Below the pieces are notes generated by a model. That model did not search any database. It was not told the DNA's origin and saw only the letters and a program-made list of their open reading frames with translations. Below are positions 37,480 to 51,465 of a stretch of DNA of 64,000 bases, piece after piece. The translations under genes were made by a program, and so were the position numbers. This stretch comes from Pseudomonas sp. NC02 (GTDB lineage Bacteria; Pseudomonadota; Gammaproteobacteria; Pseudomonadales; Pseudomonadaceae): positions 434,001-498,000 of the forward strand of contig NZ_CP025624.1 in NCBI RefSeq assembly GCF_002874965.1, read 5' to 3'. Position 1 is the first letter of the stretch. Every line of letters starts with the position of its first letter.

Positions 37480-37749
37480 TCAAGCTGCCTGTCGGGCCGT
37501 GACGAACGCCGCGAGGCTGGCCACGTTGGTGAAGTGATTGCGGGTGTCCTTGGCGTCGGCATCGATCTTGATGCCGTACTTTTTCTGGATCGCCAGGCCC
37601 AATTCCAGGGCGTCGACTGAATCCAGGCCAAGGCCTTCGCCGAACAGGGTTTGCTCGTTGCCGATGTCGCTCTCGCTGATGTCTTCCAGGCCCAGGGCCT
37701 CGATGATCAGCGTTTTTATGTCGTGCTCAAGGCGGTGTTGGTCGCTCAT
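37480..37749 (-). CDS. apeE: Acyl carrier protein, ApeE-like
   Basis: An 89-residue carrier protein starting MSDQHRLEHDIKTLII (ATG 37747-37749). The attachment Ser is in EGLGLDSVDALEL. It overlaps the acyltransferase stop by 23 bases. It differs clearly in sequence from the second ACP, so the two are not a recent duplication. Its phosphopantetheinyl transferase is not in the window. Confidence 0.88.
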   Translation of the reverse strand: MSDQHRLEHDIKTLIIEALGLEDISESDIGNEQTLFGEGLGLDSVDALELGLAIQKKYGIKIDADAKDTRNHFTNVASLAAFVTARQAA

Positions 37750-38539
37750 CTTCGGCGAGCTCCTTAATAAAATACTGGTGCAGGTAATCGTTGAGCTTGC
37801 GTGATGCCTGGGGCGCGGGCCCTTGTGCGGCAAACGCCTGTGGTTCTATATCGGCACCCACGCGCAAACTGAAGTGAAAGCGGCGATTCGGGATGCGATA
37901 CCAGGGTTCGGCCTTGGTCAGGGTGGTGGGGCTGACCTTGATCACTACCGGAGTGATGATGCTCGCACCGCGCAGGGCAATGGCGGCGGCGCCGCGATGA
38001 AAGGTCGGTGCCTGGCCCGGTGAGGTGCGGGTGCCTTCCGGGAAAATGATCAGGGTCTGGCCGTCCCGCAGGGCATCGGCGGCGGCGTCGAGCATGTCGG
38101 CGCTGCCGTCGTTGCTGATGTAGCCGGCGTCGCGCACCGGGCCCCGGGTGAAGGGGTTCTGCCACAGGCTCTGCTTGACCACGCAGTTGGTCTGGCGCAT
38201 CTGGGCGATCAGGAACACCACGTCCACCAGCGATGGGTGGTTGGCAATGATCATCTGGCCCGGGCGGCCGAGCTTTTCCGCGCCTTCGACGCTGTAGGTC
38301 AGGATGCCCAGGCGCGTCATCATGCGGATAAACAACCAGAACAGGCAGCTGATGGTGTGGCGGGCGCGTCGCTGATGCTGTTTGGCATCACCCGGCAGGC
38401 AACTGAGCAGCGGAAACACCAGGACACGCAGGCACAGGCCGCCGAGGCCAAACAGGGCGAAGGCGGTGGCAGTGGCGAACAGGCGCCAGTAGTAGGCCTT
38501 CCGGGGCTTTTCGGTCAGGACTTGCGTTGCCAGTTCCAT
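37727..38539 (-). CDS. 1-acyl-glycerol-3-phosphate acyltransferase-like protein, ApeD-like
   Basis: A 270-residue PlsC-family protein starting MELATQVLTEKPRK (ATG 38537-38539). An N-terminal hydrophobic region (about 20-50) precedes the catalytic NHPSLVD (His-x4-Asp) and the substrate motif FPEGTRTSPG. It may transfer the polyene to a glycerol-phosphate-type acceptor. It overlaps the preceding gene by 25 bases and the first ACP gene by 23. Confidence 0.85.
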   Translation of the reverse strand: MELATQVLTEKPRKAYYWRLFATATAFALFGLGGLCLRVLVFPLLSCLPGDAKQHQRRARHTISCLFWLFIRMMTRLGILTYSVEGAEKLGRPGQMIIANHPSLVDVVFLIAQMRQTNCVVKQSLWQNPFTRGPVRDAGYISNDGSADMLDAAADALRDGQTLIIFPEGTRTSPGQAPTFHRGAAAIALRGASIITPVVIKVSPTTLTKAEPWYRIPNRRFHFSLRVGADIEPQAFAAQGPAPQASRKLNDYLHQYFIKELAEDERPTPP

Positions 38540-39237
38540 ACTCGGTTCTTCCAGGCATGTTGGCAGGCGCCCTGTTCGTTCAGCAGGGTGCGCAGCAGGT
38601 TCAGGGCGTGGGGCCACTGGGCTTTGGTGGTGGGTTGGACAGCGGCTGTATTCAGTTCCAGCTGCCACTCGTCTCCCGGTGTCAGCAGCAGGCCGAGGGC
38701 GTAGGGGAAGGGCACGTCCTCGATCCAGCGCGCATAGGCTTCGGGGGGCTGTTCCTCGGTAATGATCAGCAATACAGACGGTGCGCCTTCATTGAGCAGG
38801 GCAGCGGCTTCGAGCATGCCGTGCTCCAGGCCATCGCCGGCGGCGGCGAGGGCGGTCATTTCGCTGGTTTCATTGCGCAGGATCGACCACAGGCCAATCA
38901 CCGCGTTATGCACCGACAGGCTGAACTGGGTCGGCGACAGGGGCTCGTCGTTGGCCAGGTCGCTGAGAATATCGAGGGTGCGTGGGGTTTCGCCGTGACG
39001 GGAAACAAACACCAATGGCAACTGTTGCAAGCCTTCGGCCAGGGGCCAGCCCACACTGAAGGCCATGCGCGCCAGGCGGCTCAGGCGCCGGCGCTGCATG
39101 GCCGGCAGGAAGGACACATCGGGTGCCGCGTCGGTGCGGGCGAGCAATGTCGGCTGCCGGCACCAGGTGCGCCAGTCGTCCGCGCTTTCGAGCCCGGGAG
39201 CCCAGGCGCGCCATTGGGCGATGTTGAAATTGATCAC
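38515..39237 (-). CDS. apeC: Beta-ketoacyl synthase-like chain length factor, ApeC-like
   Basis: A 240-residue protein corresponding to only the N-terminal half of a ketosynthase (PLVFVSRHGETPRTLDIL; PLSPTQFSLSVHNAVIGLWSI). At the position of the active-site Cys it has TALAAAGDG, so it cannot condense by itself, as expected for the ApeC partner of ApeO. The GTG at 39235-39237 gives M-INFNIAQWRAW; an upstream start would add 14 residues without family similarity. It is the first gene of the operon. Confidence 0.83.
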   Translation of the reverse strand: MINFNIAQWRAWAPGLESADDWRTWCRQPTLLARTDAAPDVSFLPAMQRRRLSRLARMAFSVGWPLAEGLQQLPLVFVSRHGETPRTLDILSDLANDEPLSPTQFSLSVHNAVIGLWSILRNETSEMTALAAAGDGLEHGMLEAAALLNEGAPSVLLIITEEQPPEAYARWIEDVPFPYALGLLLTPGDEWQLELNTAAVQPTTKAQWPHALNLLRTLLNEQGACQHAWKNRVWNWQRKS

Positions 39238-39323
39238 TGAGAAGTTATCCCGCCCCTGCGGGCTTCCTTGTGCGGCCATTGGCCCCGAATACCGGGACAG
39301 GGTGCAATCGCCGAATGGCGCGC

Positions 39324-39352
39324 ATTATCCCGGTGCTGCGGGGTTCTAGCAA
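39324..39352 (-). promoter_or_regulatory. Sigma70-type promoter of the aryl polyene operon
   Basis: Reading the minus strand, TTGCTA (39347-39352) and GATAAT (39324-39329) are separated by 17 bases, with a leader of about 80 bases to the apeC start. It lies in the 348-base divergent gap with parA. The remaining part toward parA is AT-rich, with no confident promoter seen for parA. Confidence 0.65.
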
Positions 39353-39585
39353 ACTTTGGTAAAGAATTGTTCACGGATGATTACAAATTCGCTGGAAAGA
39401 ATTACCGATTGTCCATCATGCAGGTAGGGCAGCAGGTGTCAGGCAATTCCTGCTTTGTCGGACAGACGGGAAATTGTTATGCGAGATAGAGCCTCTGATG
39501 CTGTAGTACAGGAACAAACGAGGTAGCTAACGGGCGCTTTTGCCCTCTACACTCGGGTCATTCATTGATACACGGAGGTTTTTCC

Positions 39586-40356
39586 ATGCGGCGCGTGGTG
39601 TTCAACCAAAAAGGCGGTGTTGGCAAGTCCAGCATTGCCTGCAACCTGGCGGCGGTCAGCGCCAGCGAAGGCTATCGAACCCTGTTGGTGGACCTCGATG
39701 CCCAGGCTAACTCTACCCAGTACCTCACCGGGCTGACCGGCGACGATATCCCCATGGGAATCGCCGACTTCTTCAAGCAAACCCTGTCTTCCGGGCCGTT
39801 TTCGAAGAAGAACCAGGTGGATATCTACGAAACCCCGTTCGACAACCTGCACGTCATCACCGCCACCGCGGAACTGGCCGACTTGCAGCCCAAGCTCGAG
39901 GCCAAGCACAAGATCAACAAGCTGCGAAAGCTGCTGGATGAATTGAGCGAGGACTACGACCGGATCTACCTGGATACGCCGCCGGCGCTGAACTTTTATG
40001 CCGTTTCAGCGCTGATTGCCGCTGATCGCGTGCTGATCCCCTTCGATTGCGACAGCTTCTCCCGCCAGGCGCTGTATGGCCTGTTGGCCGAGATCGAAGA
40101 ATTGAAGGAAGACCACAACGAAGGGCTGGAAGTGGAAGGCATCGTGGTCAACCAGTTCCAGGCCCGGGCGAGCCTGCCGCAGCAGATGCTGGATGAATTG
40201 ATTGCCGAAGGGTTGCCGGTACTGCCGGTGTACCTCACCAGCTCGGTGCGCATGCGTGAATCGCACCAGGCGAACATGCCGCTGATCCACCTGGACCCAC
40301 GGCACAAGCTGACACAGCAGTTTGTGGAATTGCATAACTTGCTGGAAAACGCGTGA
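39586..40356 (+). CDS. Orphan ParA-family ATPase
   Basis: A 256-residue deviant-Walker ATPase starting [16 protein letters not shown], with [12 protein letters not shown] and [17 protein letters not shown]. The ATG at 39586 follows ACGGAGG. ParA/Soj proteins position cargo by DNA-bound ATP/ADP cycles, but no parB, parS-like site or chemotaxis partner is adjacent and the true chromosomal parAB locus is elsewhere. Its cargo is unknown. It is divergent from the aryl polyene operon. Confidence 0.85.
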   Translation: MRRVVFNQKGGVGKSSIACNLAAVSASEGYRTLLVDLDAQANSTQYLTGLTGDDIPMGIADFFKQTLSSGPFSKKNQVDIYETPFDNLHVITATAELADLQPKLEAKHKINKLRKLLDELSEDYDRIYLDTPPALNFYAVSALIAADRVLIPFDCDSFSRQALYGLLAEIEELKEDHNEGLEVEGIVVNQFQARASLPQQMLDELIAEGLPVLPVYLTSSVRMRESHQANMPLIHLDPRHKLTQQFVELHNLLENA

Positions 40357-40380
40357 TTTAGCAGGCAACACATCACCCAT

Positions 40381-40468
40381 GTGGGAGCGGGCTTGCTCGC
40401 GAATGCGGTGGATCAGTCGAATTCTCTATTGACTGACTCACCGCATTCGCGAGCAAGCCCGCTCCCAC
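40381..40468. repeat. REPIN, main family
   Basis: Arms GTGGGAGCGGGCTTGCTCGC and their complement extend inward as GAATGCGGTG/CACCGCATTC. It starts 24 bases after the parA stop, in the 441-base gap before the DUF3077-like gene; the rest of the gap is the structured leader described separately plus about 125 bases with nothing recognised. Confidence 0.92.
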
Positions 40469-40594
40469 ATTTGGTCTTTGTTCCTACAGGGAAATCGTCG
40501 TCTTGCGCCGTTGCCTACAGTTACGCCAGAATCCGCCGGCTTGTGCGTCTGGATGGGCGTCTCTAAGGTTGTTCGGTCGCTGAATTCTCAGTGA

Positions 40595-40778
40595 TCGGGT
40601 TTAGTAGCCCGAGTGTTTGTCGTTAAGTGCATAAGCTTCATCTTTCAGGCGCTGAGTCTGTGCTTGATGGTAGCTGTGCGTAGGGCGTCTTCGGGCGCGC
40701 CGGCTTCGACATTTCCCGGTCTACTAACCTGCGTACAGCTGCCACCCTAATTCGTTTAGTAGCGATCAGATGGCGGCT
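40595..40778 (+). promoter_or_regulatory. Candidate structured leader with interleaved complementary segments
   Basis: A hairpin TCGGG/CCCGA with TTTAGTAG in its loop (40595-40612) opens the element. Further on, CTACTAA (40721-40727) is complementary to TTAGTAG (40756-40762), and AGCTGCCA (40737-40744) to TGGCGGCT (40771-40778, one G-U). These two pairings interleave, so as RNA they form an H-type pseudoknot or two exclusive states. TTTAGTAGC occurs twice. The element ends 19 bases before the small gene's ATG. From memory, similar leaders precede DUF3077/DUF6124 genes in other pseudomonads; that is not checked here. Confidence 0.5.
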
Positions 40779-40797
40779 CCAATCAGGAATGTCGACC

Positions 40798-41047
40798 ATG
40801 TTTAAAAGCTACTCCAAATCCCCCGTCGTACCTTTTTACAGTCAGCCCCGGCCAAGCCACCGAAACCCTGATCCTCAATACCTACGAAACCTTCTCCTCA
40901 GTCACCACCCTCTTGCTCGACCTTTCCGACGACCTCACCGGCAAGCAGCGCGATGTCGCGTTGGCCATTCATCAGTTGAGCGAATTGGGCGTATTGCTGA
41001 TGGGGCAAGTGATGGACCGGGGTGTCCCGTTACCTCAAACGCCCTGA
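40798..41047 (+). pseudogene. DUF3077-like small protein gene with a +1 frameshift
   Basis: The ATG at 40798 opens MFKSYSKSPVVP. After a run of five T (40833-40837) the sensible reading shifts by one base to TVSPGQATETLILNTYETFS, then LLLDLSDDLTGKQRDVALAI and QLSELGVLLMGQVMDRGV, ending at TGA 41045-41047. Joined, this gives an 82-residue helical protein resembling the DUF3077 family. The unshifted frame continues as a Pro/Arg/His-rich chain typical of a wrong frame. One extra T, programmed +1 slippage at UUU-U, or a sequencing error would each explain it. The 3' end overlaps trxC by 13 bases. Confidence 0.65.
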
Positions 41048-41469
41048 CTGCGCAGCCAGCTCATCAACTGCGGTAACGGAAACGCACCGCTCTGACGCGC
41101 CACTTCCCGGCCATTCTTGAACAGGATCAGGCTGGGAATCGAGCGAATCCCCAACTGAGCGGATAACTGCTGATTGGCCTCGCTATCGAGCTTGGCCAAT
41201 CGACACTTCCCGGCCAACTGCCCGGCGGCCTGCTCAAACACCGGCGCAAACGACTTGCACGGCCCGCACCATTCGGCCCACACATCCACCAGCAACGGCA
41301 GGTCGCCCTTGATCTGGCTGGCGTAATCGCCCTGTTTCAGCTCAAAGGGTTTGCTCAGCAGCACCGGTTGCTTGCAGCGCCCGCATTTAGGCGCATCGCC
41401 CAGGCGTTCATTGGGGATGCGGTTAAGACCGTTGCAGTGGGGGCAGGGGATTACTAGAGAGTCGGACAT
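41035..41469 (-). CDS. trxC: Thioredoxin 2 (TrxC), zinc-binding
   Basis: A 144-residue cytoplasmic disulfide reductase. The N-terminal zinc finger has Cys9-x2-Cys12 and Cys29-x2-Cys32; the thioredoxin fold carries the active site WCGPC (67-71). E. coli TrxC is OxyR-regulated and has the same plan. Start ATG 41467-41469 (MSDSLVIPCPHC). It is convergent with the frameshifted small gene, overlapping its end. Confidence 0.95.
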   Translation of the reverse strand: MSDSLVIPCPHCNGLNRIPNERLGDAPKCGRCKQPVLLSKPFELKQGDYASQIKGDLPLLVDVWAEWCGPCKSFAPVFEQAAGQLAGKCRLAKLDSEANQQLSAQLGIRSIPSLILFKNGREVARQSGAFPLPQLMSWLRSQGV

Positions 41470-41545
41470 GCTGGGCTCCGTGAAAGTGGCCAATGGGTTC
41501 TATTTGGAGCCGCCGTCGGGGTTTATCAAGGAACAACACAAGCCA

Positions 41546-42727
41546 TCAGCGTGCAATCTTCTTTCGTGCCAGTTGGCAGGCAAACACGTTGCCCACAGCA
41601 CAACCCCCAATCACCAGCATCAGAGTGAAAAGCAGTGGTGCATTCCATTGAGACCCTAGCCAGGTTAATAATCCTGCCCCGGCCACAGTGATGCATCCGA
41701 AAACCGCAGAAGCTTTGGCTTGGTGAGACGCGTCGATATCCAGTGCCCAGCTGGTCGCAAGGGGCAACAAAATGCAGAAGGCAATACTGGTTGCTGCTGC
41801 AGCTGCCAGGTAAAGGTAGATATTGACATGTAGCCATGCCGCTACCATCAACAGTGCGGCGAGGCACTGAGAGGCGGATCCTGCATTTAGGCGTTGGGCG
41901 TCACTGAATCGTGTGACGGCTTTCCCTGAAAAGAAAAAACCTGCCGCTACCAGCGCCGCCCAACCTGAAAGGATCATGCCTGTTGCTTGTGGTGAGAGAT
42001 GAAAAACTCCCTGCAGGGCAAACGCCTTGCTGAGGTTCAGCTGTGTGAAGGCGCTCTGTATCAGGAGTGCAAGCAGTAAACCGCAGATGAATTTCGGGTG
42101 TTTCCCTAGTAAAGATTGGGTTTCAGTTGCAGCCTGTTGGCCTTGGTCGGTTGCCTTGCCGTGATGAGTGGCCAGAAGTCCCAGGCCGATTATAAAAAGC
42201 AGGCAACCGAGTACGCCAAAAACCCATCTCCACCCCCAAAACGAGGCTGCCGCCAGCAGAGTCGGCGGGCTTATTACCGTAAGGACGCTAATAGCACTCA
42301 AGAGATAAGCTGTCGCGCTTTGGAAGGTTGTTTGCCCGAGTCGTTGACGTAGCCAAAGGCGTGAAGAGGTTGCTGCCACCGCGTTGGCGATGAACATGAA
42401 AGTAAAGATGATCGATAGCATGAGGGCGCTTGTTGATAACGCCACTGCGACACATAGCAGCGCGATCAGCACCGATGCACCGGCCAGGCTGACGCTGGTT
42501 CCCAGTCGGTTGACCAGCGGCGTTGAAAACAACTGGCTGAATGCGAAAGCCATCAGGCACAAGCCGAGCATGCCTTGAAAGAATGCCGGAGAAACACTCA
42601 AGTCCTGAGCGATTAACGGAGAAAGAGGAACAAGAGCGTCGAAAACAACCGCACTGACCAGCGTCCTGGCCACCACGACCCTAAGGCCTGGGGTCAAGGT
42701 TTTATGTTTCAAATTTGATTTACACAT
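41546..42727 (-). CDS. MFS transporter, probably acquired
   Basis: A 393-residue major facilitator protein with about 12 membrane helices (for example GMLGLCLMAFAFSQLFSTPLVNRLG; LSIIFTFMFIANAVAA; ILSGWAALVAAGFFFSG). It resembles the Bcr/CflA or arabinose-efflux type of drug exporters. The gene is visibly richer in A+T and in codons such as TTA, AGA and ATA-like contexts than its neighbours, suggesting recent transfer. It starts at ATG 42725-42727. It lacks an adjacent regulator. Substrate unknown. Confidence 0.75.
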   Translation of the reverse strand: MCKSNLKHKTLTPGLRVVVARTLVSAVVFDALVPLSPLIAQDLSVSPAFFQGMLGLCLMAFAFSQLFSTPLVNRLGTSVSLAGASVLIALLCVAVALSTSALMLSIIFTFMFIANAVAATSSRLWLRQRLGQTTFQSATAYLLSAISVLTVISPPTLLAAASFWGWRWVFGVLGCLLFIIGLGLLATHHGKATDQGQQAATETQSLLGKHPKFICGLLLALLIQSAFTQLNLSKAFALQGVFHLSPQATGMILSGWAALVAAGFFFSGKAVTRFSDAQRLNAGSASQCLAALLMVAAWLHVNIYLYLAAAAATSIAFCILLPLATSWALDIDASHQAKASAVFGCITVAGAGLLTWLGSQWNAPLLFTLMLVIGGCAVGNVFACQLARKKIAR

Positions 42728-42802
42728 CCGCTAAACCCTAAGCCGGATGTGTATTTGGGGATGTCAGGCGCGTCCGATACTTATTTCTGGATATATCCGT
42801 GT

Positions 42803-42832
42803 TGTGGCGAGGGAGCTTGCTCCCTCGCCACA
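42803..42832. repeat. Compact REP palindrome, second family
   Basis: TGTGGCGAGGGAGC is followed almost directly by its complement GCTCCCTCGCCACA, giving a 30-base near-perfect palindrome with no spacer. It looks like a REPIN of the second family that lost its centre. It lies just downstream of selO. Confidence 0.85.
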
Positions 42833-42843
42833 TTGGCTCGCTC

Positions 42844-47708
<4,865 letters not shown>

Positions 47709-47778
47709 AGAGACCGGTCGAGCAAGGTGAAAAATAGGGGGCGTCCCGACATCGACTGGCGCGCCGTCGCCCCGCAGT

Positions 47779-49521
47779 TTAGAGGAAGAGTCCGGGGCCC
47801 GGGCGACTTCCTTCGGGGAATCTGACGCCGACTTTGCCGATCTTGTTCCCGTCCATGACCGCGACGGTCCAAATGGTGTTGTTCCATTCCACCTGGTCGC
47901 CGACCACGGGTGCCCCGCCGACTTTCTGGGTGATGAAACGACTCAGTGGCATGTCCGGGTCGATGCCCTCGAGCTTGAGCCCGTACAGGGCCGAAACCGC
48001 GCCCAGCTGGGCGTCGCCTTCCAGCACGAAGTCACCGAAGAAGCGCAGGTCGAGGCCCCGTTGTGGTGCCTGGCTGAACAGTTTGCCGAGGGCCGGCAAG
48101 TTGTGTTCATGGCCGATTACGCATAGCAGATCGTCGACTTCGAGCACCGTACTACCCGACGGATGGAGCAGTTGCTGGCCACGAAACAGCGCGGCGATCC
48201 GTGTGCCTTCGGGCATTTTCAGCTCCCGCAGGGCGGCGCCGATGCACCATTTTTCGGCGCCCAGGCGGTAGACGAACAGCTCCCACTCGCTGGTGACGTG
48301 CACTTCCAGGGCCGCCCGGGAAATCGGCGCCGGCTCTGGCGGTACCGTCACTTTCAACAGTTTGGCGACCCAGGGCAGGCTCGTACCCTGCACCAGCAAC
48401 GACACCAGCACGATAAAGAACGCCAGGTTGAAGTACAGCTGCGCGTGGGGCAGGCCGGCCATCAGCGGGAACACCGCCAGAATGATCGGTACCGCACCGC
48501 GCAGGCCGACCCAGGCGATAAAGGCTTTCTCTCGGCCATGGAAGGCCTTGAACGGCAACAGGCCGACGATCACCGACAGCGGCCGTGCGAAGAGAATCAT
48601 CCACAGCGCCAGGCCCAGGGCCGGCAGCGCGATGGGCAGCAAATCATGGGGCGTGACCAGCAGGCCCAGCACCAGAAACATGCCGATCTGTGCCAGCCAG
48701 GCCATGCCGTCGAGCATATGCAAAATGCCGTGCCGGCTGCGCACCGGGCGGTTGCCGATCACCAGGCCGCACAGGTAAACGGCGAGGAAACCGCTGCCGT
48801 GCAAGGCGTTGGTCAGGGCGAACACCACCAGGCCGCCGGAAATCACCAGGATCGGGTACAGGCCGTTGGCCAGGTTGATCCGGTTGACCATCTGCAGCAT
48901 CAACCAGCCGCCGCCCAGGCCGATGATGCCGCCGATGCCAAACTCACGGATCAAGTGGCCCAGCAGGCTCCAGTGCAGGCCGGTCTGGCCGCTGGCAAGC
49001 ATGTCGATCAGGGTGACGGTGAGGAACACCGCCATCGGGTCGTTGCTGCCGGATTCGATTTCCAGGCTGGCGGTGACCCGTTCGTTCAGGCCTTTGCCGC
49101 CCAGCAGCGAGAACACCGCTGCGGCGTCCGTGGAGCCGACGATGGCGCCGATCAGCAGGCCTTGAATGATGTTGAGGTTGAACAGCCAGGCGGCTGCCAT
49201 GCCGGTGAGGCCGGTGGTGATCAGCACCCCGACCGTCGCCAGGGACAACGCAGGCCAGAGGGCTACACGGAAACTGGCTACCCGCGTTCGCAGTCCGCCG
49301 TCGAGCAGGATCACGGCCAGGGCGAGGTTGCCCACGAGGTAGGCAGTCGGGTAGTTATCGAAGATGATGCCGCCGCCGTCGACGCCGGCGATCATGCCCA
49401 CGGCCAGGATGATCACCAGGATCGGAATCCCCAGACGGGACGAAAGAGAACTCACCAGAATGCTCGCACCTACCAGCAACGCGCCGATCAAGAACAGGCT
49501 GTTGATGGTCGTCGCATTCAA
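47779..49521 (-). CDS. nhaP2: CPA1 cation/proton antiporter NhaP2/CvrA type
   Basis: A 580-residue inner-membrane antiporter exchanging K+ (and perhaps Na+) for protons. The start is TTG 49519-49521 ([18 protein letters not shown]) with GGAG seven bases upstream; related proteins start MDATTINS. About 12 membrane helices contain the CPA1 signatures [17 protein letters not shown] and [20 protein letters not shown]. The cytoplasmic tail has a TrkA-C-like domain ([17 protein letters not shown]) and a CorC/HlyC-like domain. It precedes mscK by 70 bases on the same strand; both concern ion balance. Confidence 0.92.
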   Translation of the reverse strand: MNATTINSLFLIGALLVGASILVSSLSSRLGIPILVIILAVGMIAGVDGGGIIFDNYPTAYLVGNLALAVILLDGGLRTRVASFRVALWPALSLATVGVLITTGLTGMAAAWLFNLNIIQGLLIGAIVGSTDAAAVFSLLGGKGLNERVTASLEIESGSNDPMAVFLTVTLIDMLASGQTGLHWSLLGHLIREFGIGGIIGLGGGWLMLQMVNRINLANGLYPILVISGGLVVFALTNALHGSGFLAVYLCGLVIGNRPVRSRHGILHMLDGMAWLAQIGMFLVLGLLVTPHDLLPIALPALGLALWMILFARPLSVIVGLLPFKAFHGREKAFIAWVGLRGAVPIILAVFPLMAGLPHAQLYFNLAFFIVLVSLLVQGTSLPWVAKLLKVTVPPEPAPISRAALEVHVTSEWELFVYRLGAEKWCIGAALRELKMPEGTRIAALFRGQQLLHPSGSTVLEVDDLLCVIGHEHNLPALGKLFSQAPQRGLDLRFFGDFVLEGDAQLGAVSALYGLKLEGIDPDMPLSRFITQKVGGAPVVGDQVEWNNTIWTVAVMDGNKIGKVGVRFPEGSRPGPGLFL

Positions 49522-49646
49522 AGGCAGTACTCCATGAGCAGGAAAGACGAGGCGCAAACTGACCATGCAGTCTGCGTGCCAGCGATTCTAACCTGTTGAA
49601 TTGCTGTGCTGTCAAAAAGGTTTTGAATGGCTGGCGCATATTCAAT

Positions 49647-49733
49647 GTGGGAGCGGGCTTGCTCGCGAAAGCGGTGTGTCAGTCGCGTTATGCGTAGCTG
49701 ATCCACCGCATTCGCGAGCAAGCCCGCTCCCAC
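49647..49733. repeat. REPIN, main family
   Basis: Arms GTGGGAGCGGGCTTGCTCGC and their complement enclose about 40 bases. It lies between the antiporter start and the 3' end of the chemoreceptor gene, both on the minus strand. Confidence 0.92.
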
Positions 49734-49755
49734 ATTTTTAGCCCTGCGGTATCCG

Positions 49756-51381
49756 TTAAAGCCTGAACCGCCCCACCATCCCGTTCAAATCCACCGCCAA
49801 CCGCGACAGCTCACTGCTCGCCGCACTAGTCTGGCTGGCGCCGGTTGCCGACTGCACCGACAAGTCACGAATATTCACCAGGTTACGATCCACTTCCCGC
49901 GCCACCTGCGCCTGCTCTTCAGCGGCACTGGCGATCACCAGGTTGCGCTCGTTGATTTCAACGATGGCAGTGTTGATGGTGTCCAGCGACATCCCCGCAC
50001 CCTTGGCGATGTTCAACGTCGATTCCGCCCGCTCGGTGCTGTTGCGCATCGAATCCACTGCATGCTCGGTACCGGCCTGAATGCTGCCGATCATCCGCTC
50101 GATTTCGCTGGTGGACTGCTGGGTGCGATGGGCCAGGGCCCGCACCTCATCCGCCACCACCGCAAAACCACGCCCGGCTTCACCGGCACGCGCCGCTTCA
50201 ATCGCGGCGTTCAGGGCCAGCAGGTTGGTCTGGTCAGCCAAACCACGAATCACGTCCAGCACCTTGCCGATGTCCCGGGACTCTTCCGCCAGGTTGCCGA
50301 TCAAGGTGGCAGTGGCTTGCACGTCGCTGCTCATGCGTTCAATGGCGCTGACGGTTTCCTGCACCAAATCACGTCCATCGCCCGCAGACGACGTGGCGTT
50401 CTTCGAGGCTTCGGAAGTGCTGACCGCGTTGCGGGCCACTTCTTCAACCGCGCTGGTCATCTCGTTCACCGCCGTGGCGGCCTGTTCGATTTCGTTGTTT
50501 TGCTGGGTCAGGCCACGGGCGCTTTCGTCGGTCACGGCATTCAGCTCTTCCGCGGCGGAGGCCAATTGGGTGGCCGAGCCGGAAATGCGCTGCAAGGTGT
50601 CCTTCAATTTGTCCTGCATCTTGGCCATTGCCAACAGTAGTCGGCCGGCTTCGTCGTTGCCTTCCACCTTGATCGGGCGCGTCAGGTTGCCTTCGGCGAT
50701 TTCCTCGGCGGCATCCAGGGCCTGGGCGATCGGCAGGGTGATGCTGCGGGTCAGCAACCAGGCGAACAGCATGGTCAGCGCCGTGGCGAGGATCAGCAGG
50801 ATCACCACCAGCTCAAACGCCATGTCGTACTGGTCGGCAGCTTGCTGGTTGGTGGCCAGCGCCATCTTGTTGTTGATGTCCAGCAGGCGGTTCAGTACGG
50901 CGTTGACCTGATCCGAGTTGTTCAGCAGCTCGGTATTCAGCAGCGTGCGCAGCTCTTCCACCTGATTGGCCCGTGACAGGCTCTTCATGCGCTCTTCAAT
51001 CTGATGGTACTGGGCCAGCAGACGCACGTATTCATCGTAGGCAGCACGTTCTTCGCTGCTGTCGATCAACTTCTCGTAGACCGCCTGGGCCGTACGAATC
51101 TGCTGATTGCGCACGTCAAAAGACTCAAGGGTCTTTTGCTGGACGTCAGGCTCGCGGTTGGTCAGCAGGCGATACGACAGCACCCGCAGGCGCAGGGTCA
51201 GTTGAGTGAACTCGTCCAGGGCGCGAATGCTCGGCACGCTGCTAAGGGTGATGTCTTCCGTCGCCGCACGGATCTTGCTCATCTGGTTCAGGGCGAACAC
51301 ACCGAGAAACAACATCAGCGCGCCAATCAACGCGAAGCCGAGAAAGGCCCGCGGCGCGATATTCATATTACGAAGAGACAT
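49756..51381 (-). CDS. Methyl-accepting chemotaxis protein
   Basis: A 541-residue transducer starting [13 protein letters not shown] (ATG 51379-51381, AGGA eight bases upstream). It has a first membrane helix at about 10-30, a periplasmic four-helix-bundle (4HB) ligand domain (about 31-187), a second helix, a HAMP domain, and a cytoplasmic signalling domain with the hairpin tip [48 protein letters not shown] and flanking methylation helices. The ligand is unknown. A FliA-type promoter lies upstream. Confidence 0.93.
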   Translation of the reverse strand: MSLRNMNIAPRAFLGFALIGALMLFLGVFALNQMSKIRAATEDITLSSVPSIRALDEFTQLTLRLRVLSYRLLTNREPDVQQKTLESFDVRNQQIRTAQAVYEKLIDSSEERAAYDEYVRLLAQYHQIEERMKSLSRANQVEELRTLLNTELLNNSDQVNAVLNRLLDINNKMALATNQQAADQYDMAFELVVILLILATALTMLFAWLLTRSITLPIAQALDAAEEIAEGNLTRPIKVEGNDEAGRLLLAMAKMQDKLKDTLQRISGSATQLASAAEELNAVTDESARGLTQQNNEIEQAATAVNEMTSAVEEVARNAVSTSEASKNATSSAGDGRDLVQETVSAIERMSSDVQATATLIGNLAEESRDIGKVLDVIRGLADQTNLLALNAAIEAARAGEAGRGFAVVADEVRALAHRTQQSTSEIERMIGSIQAGTEHAVDSMRNSTERAESTLNIAKGAGMSLDTINTAIVEINERNLVIASAAEEQAQVAREVDRNLVNIRDLSVQSATGASQTSAASSELSRLAVDLNGMVGRFRL

Positions 51382-51438
51382 GTTGTGATCCTGGGGAGAA
51401 GCGCGATCCATGCGGGGTTTGAGCGGGGTGTCCATGAC

Positions 51439-51465
51439 CTATCGGTCATACGACTAAAGTCTTGA
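51439..51465 (-). promoter_or_regulatory. FliA (sigma28) type promoter of the chemoreceptor gene
   Basis: On the minus strand, TCAAGACT, 11 bases, then ACCGATAG matches the flagellar sigma28 pattern TAAAGTTT-N11-GCCGATAA with correct spacing, about 58 bases before the start codon. The -10 half lies in the perfect palindrome ATGACC-TATC-GGTCAT (51434-51449). Confidence 0.7.

Noticed and set aside
40789..41076. Continuous 95-codon frame starting MSTMFKSYS
   Set aside because: After residue 15 it is Pro/Arg/His-rich and runs past the natural stop into trxC; the shifted frame is the protein-like one.
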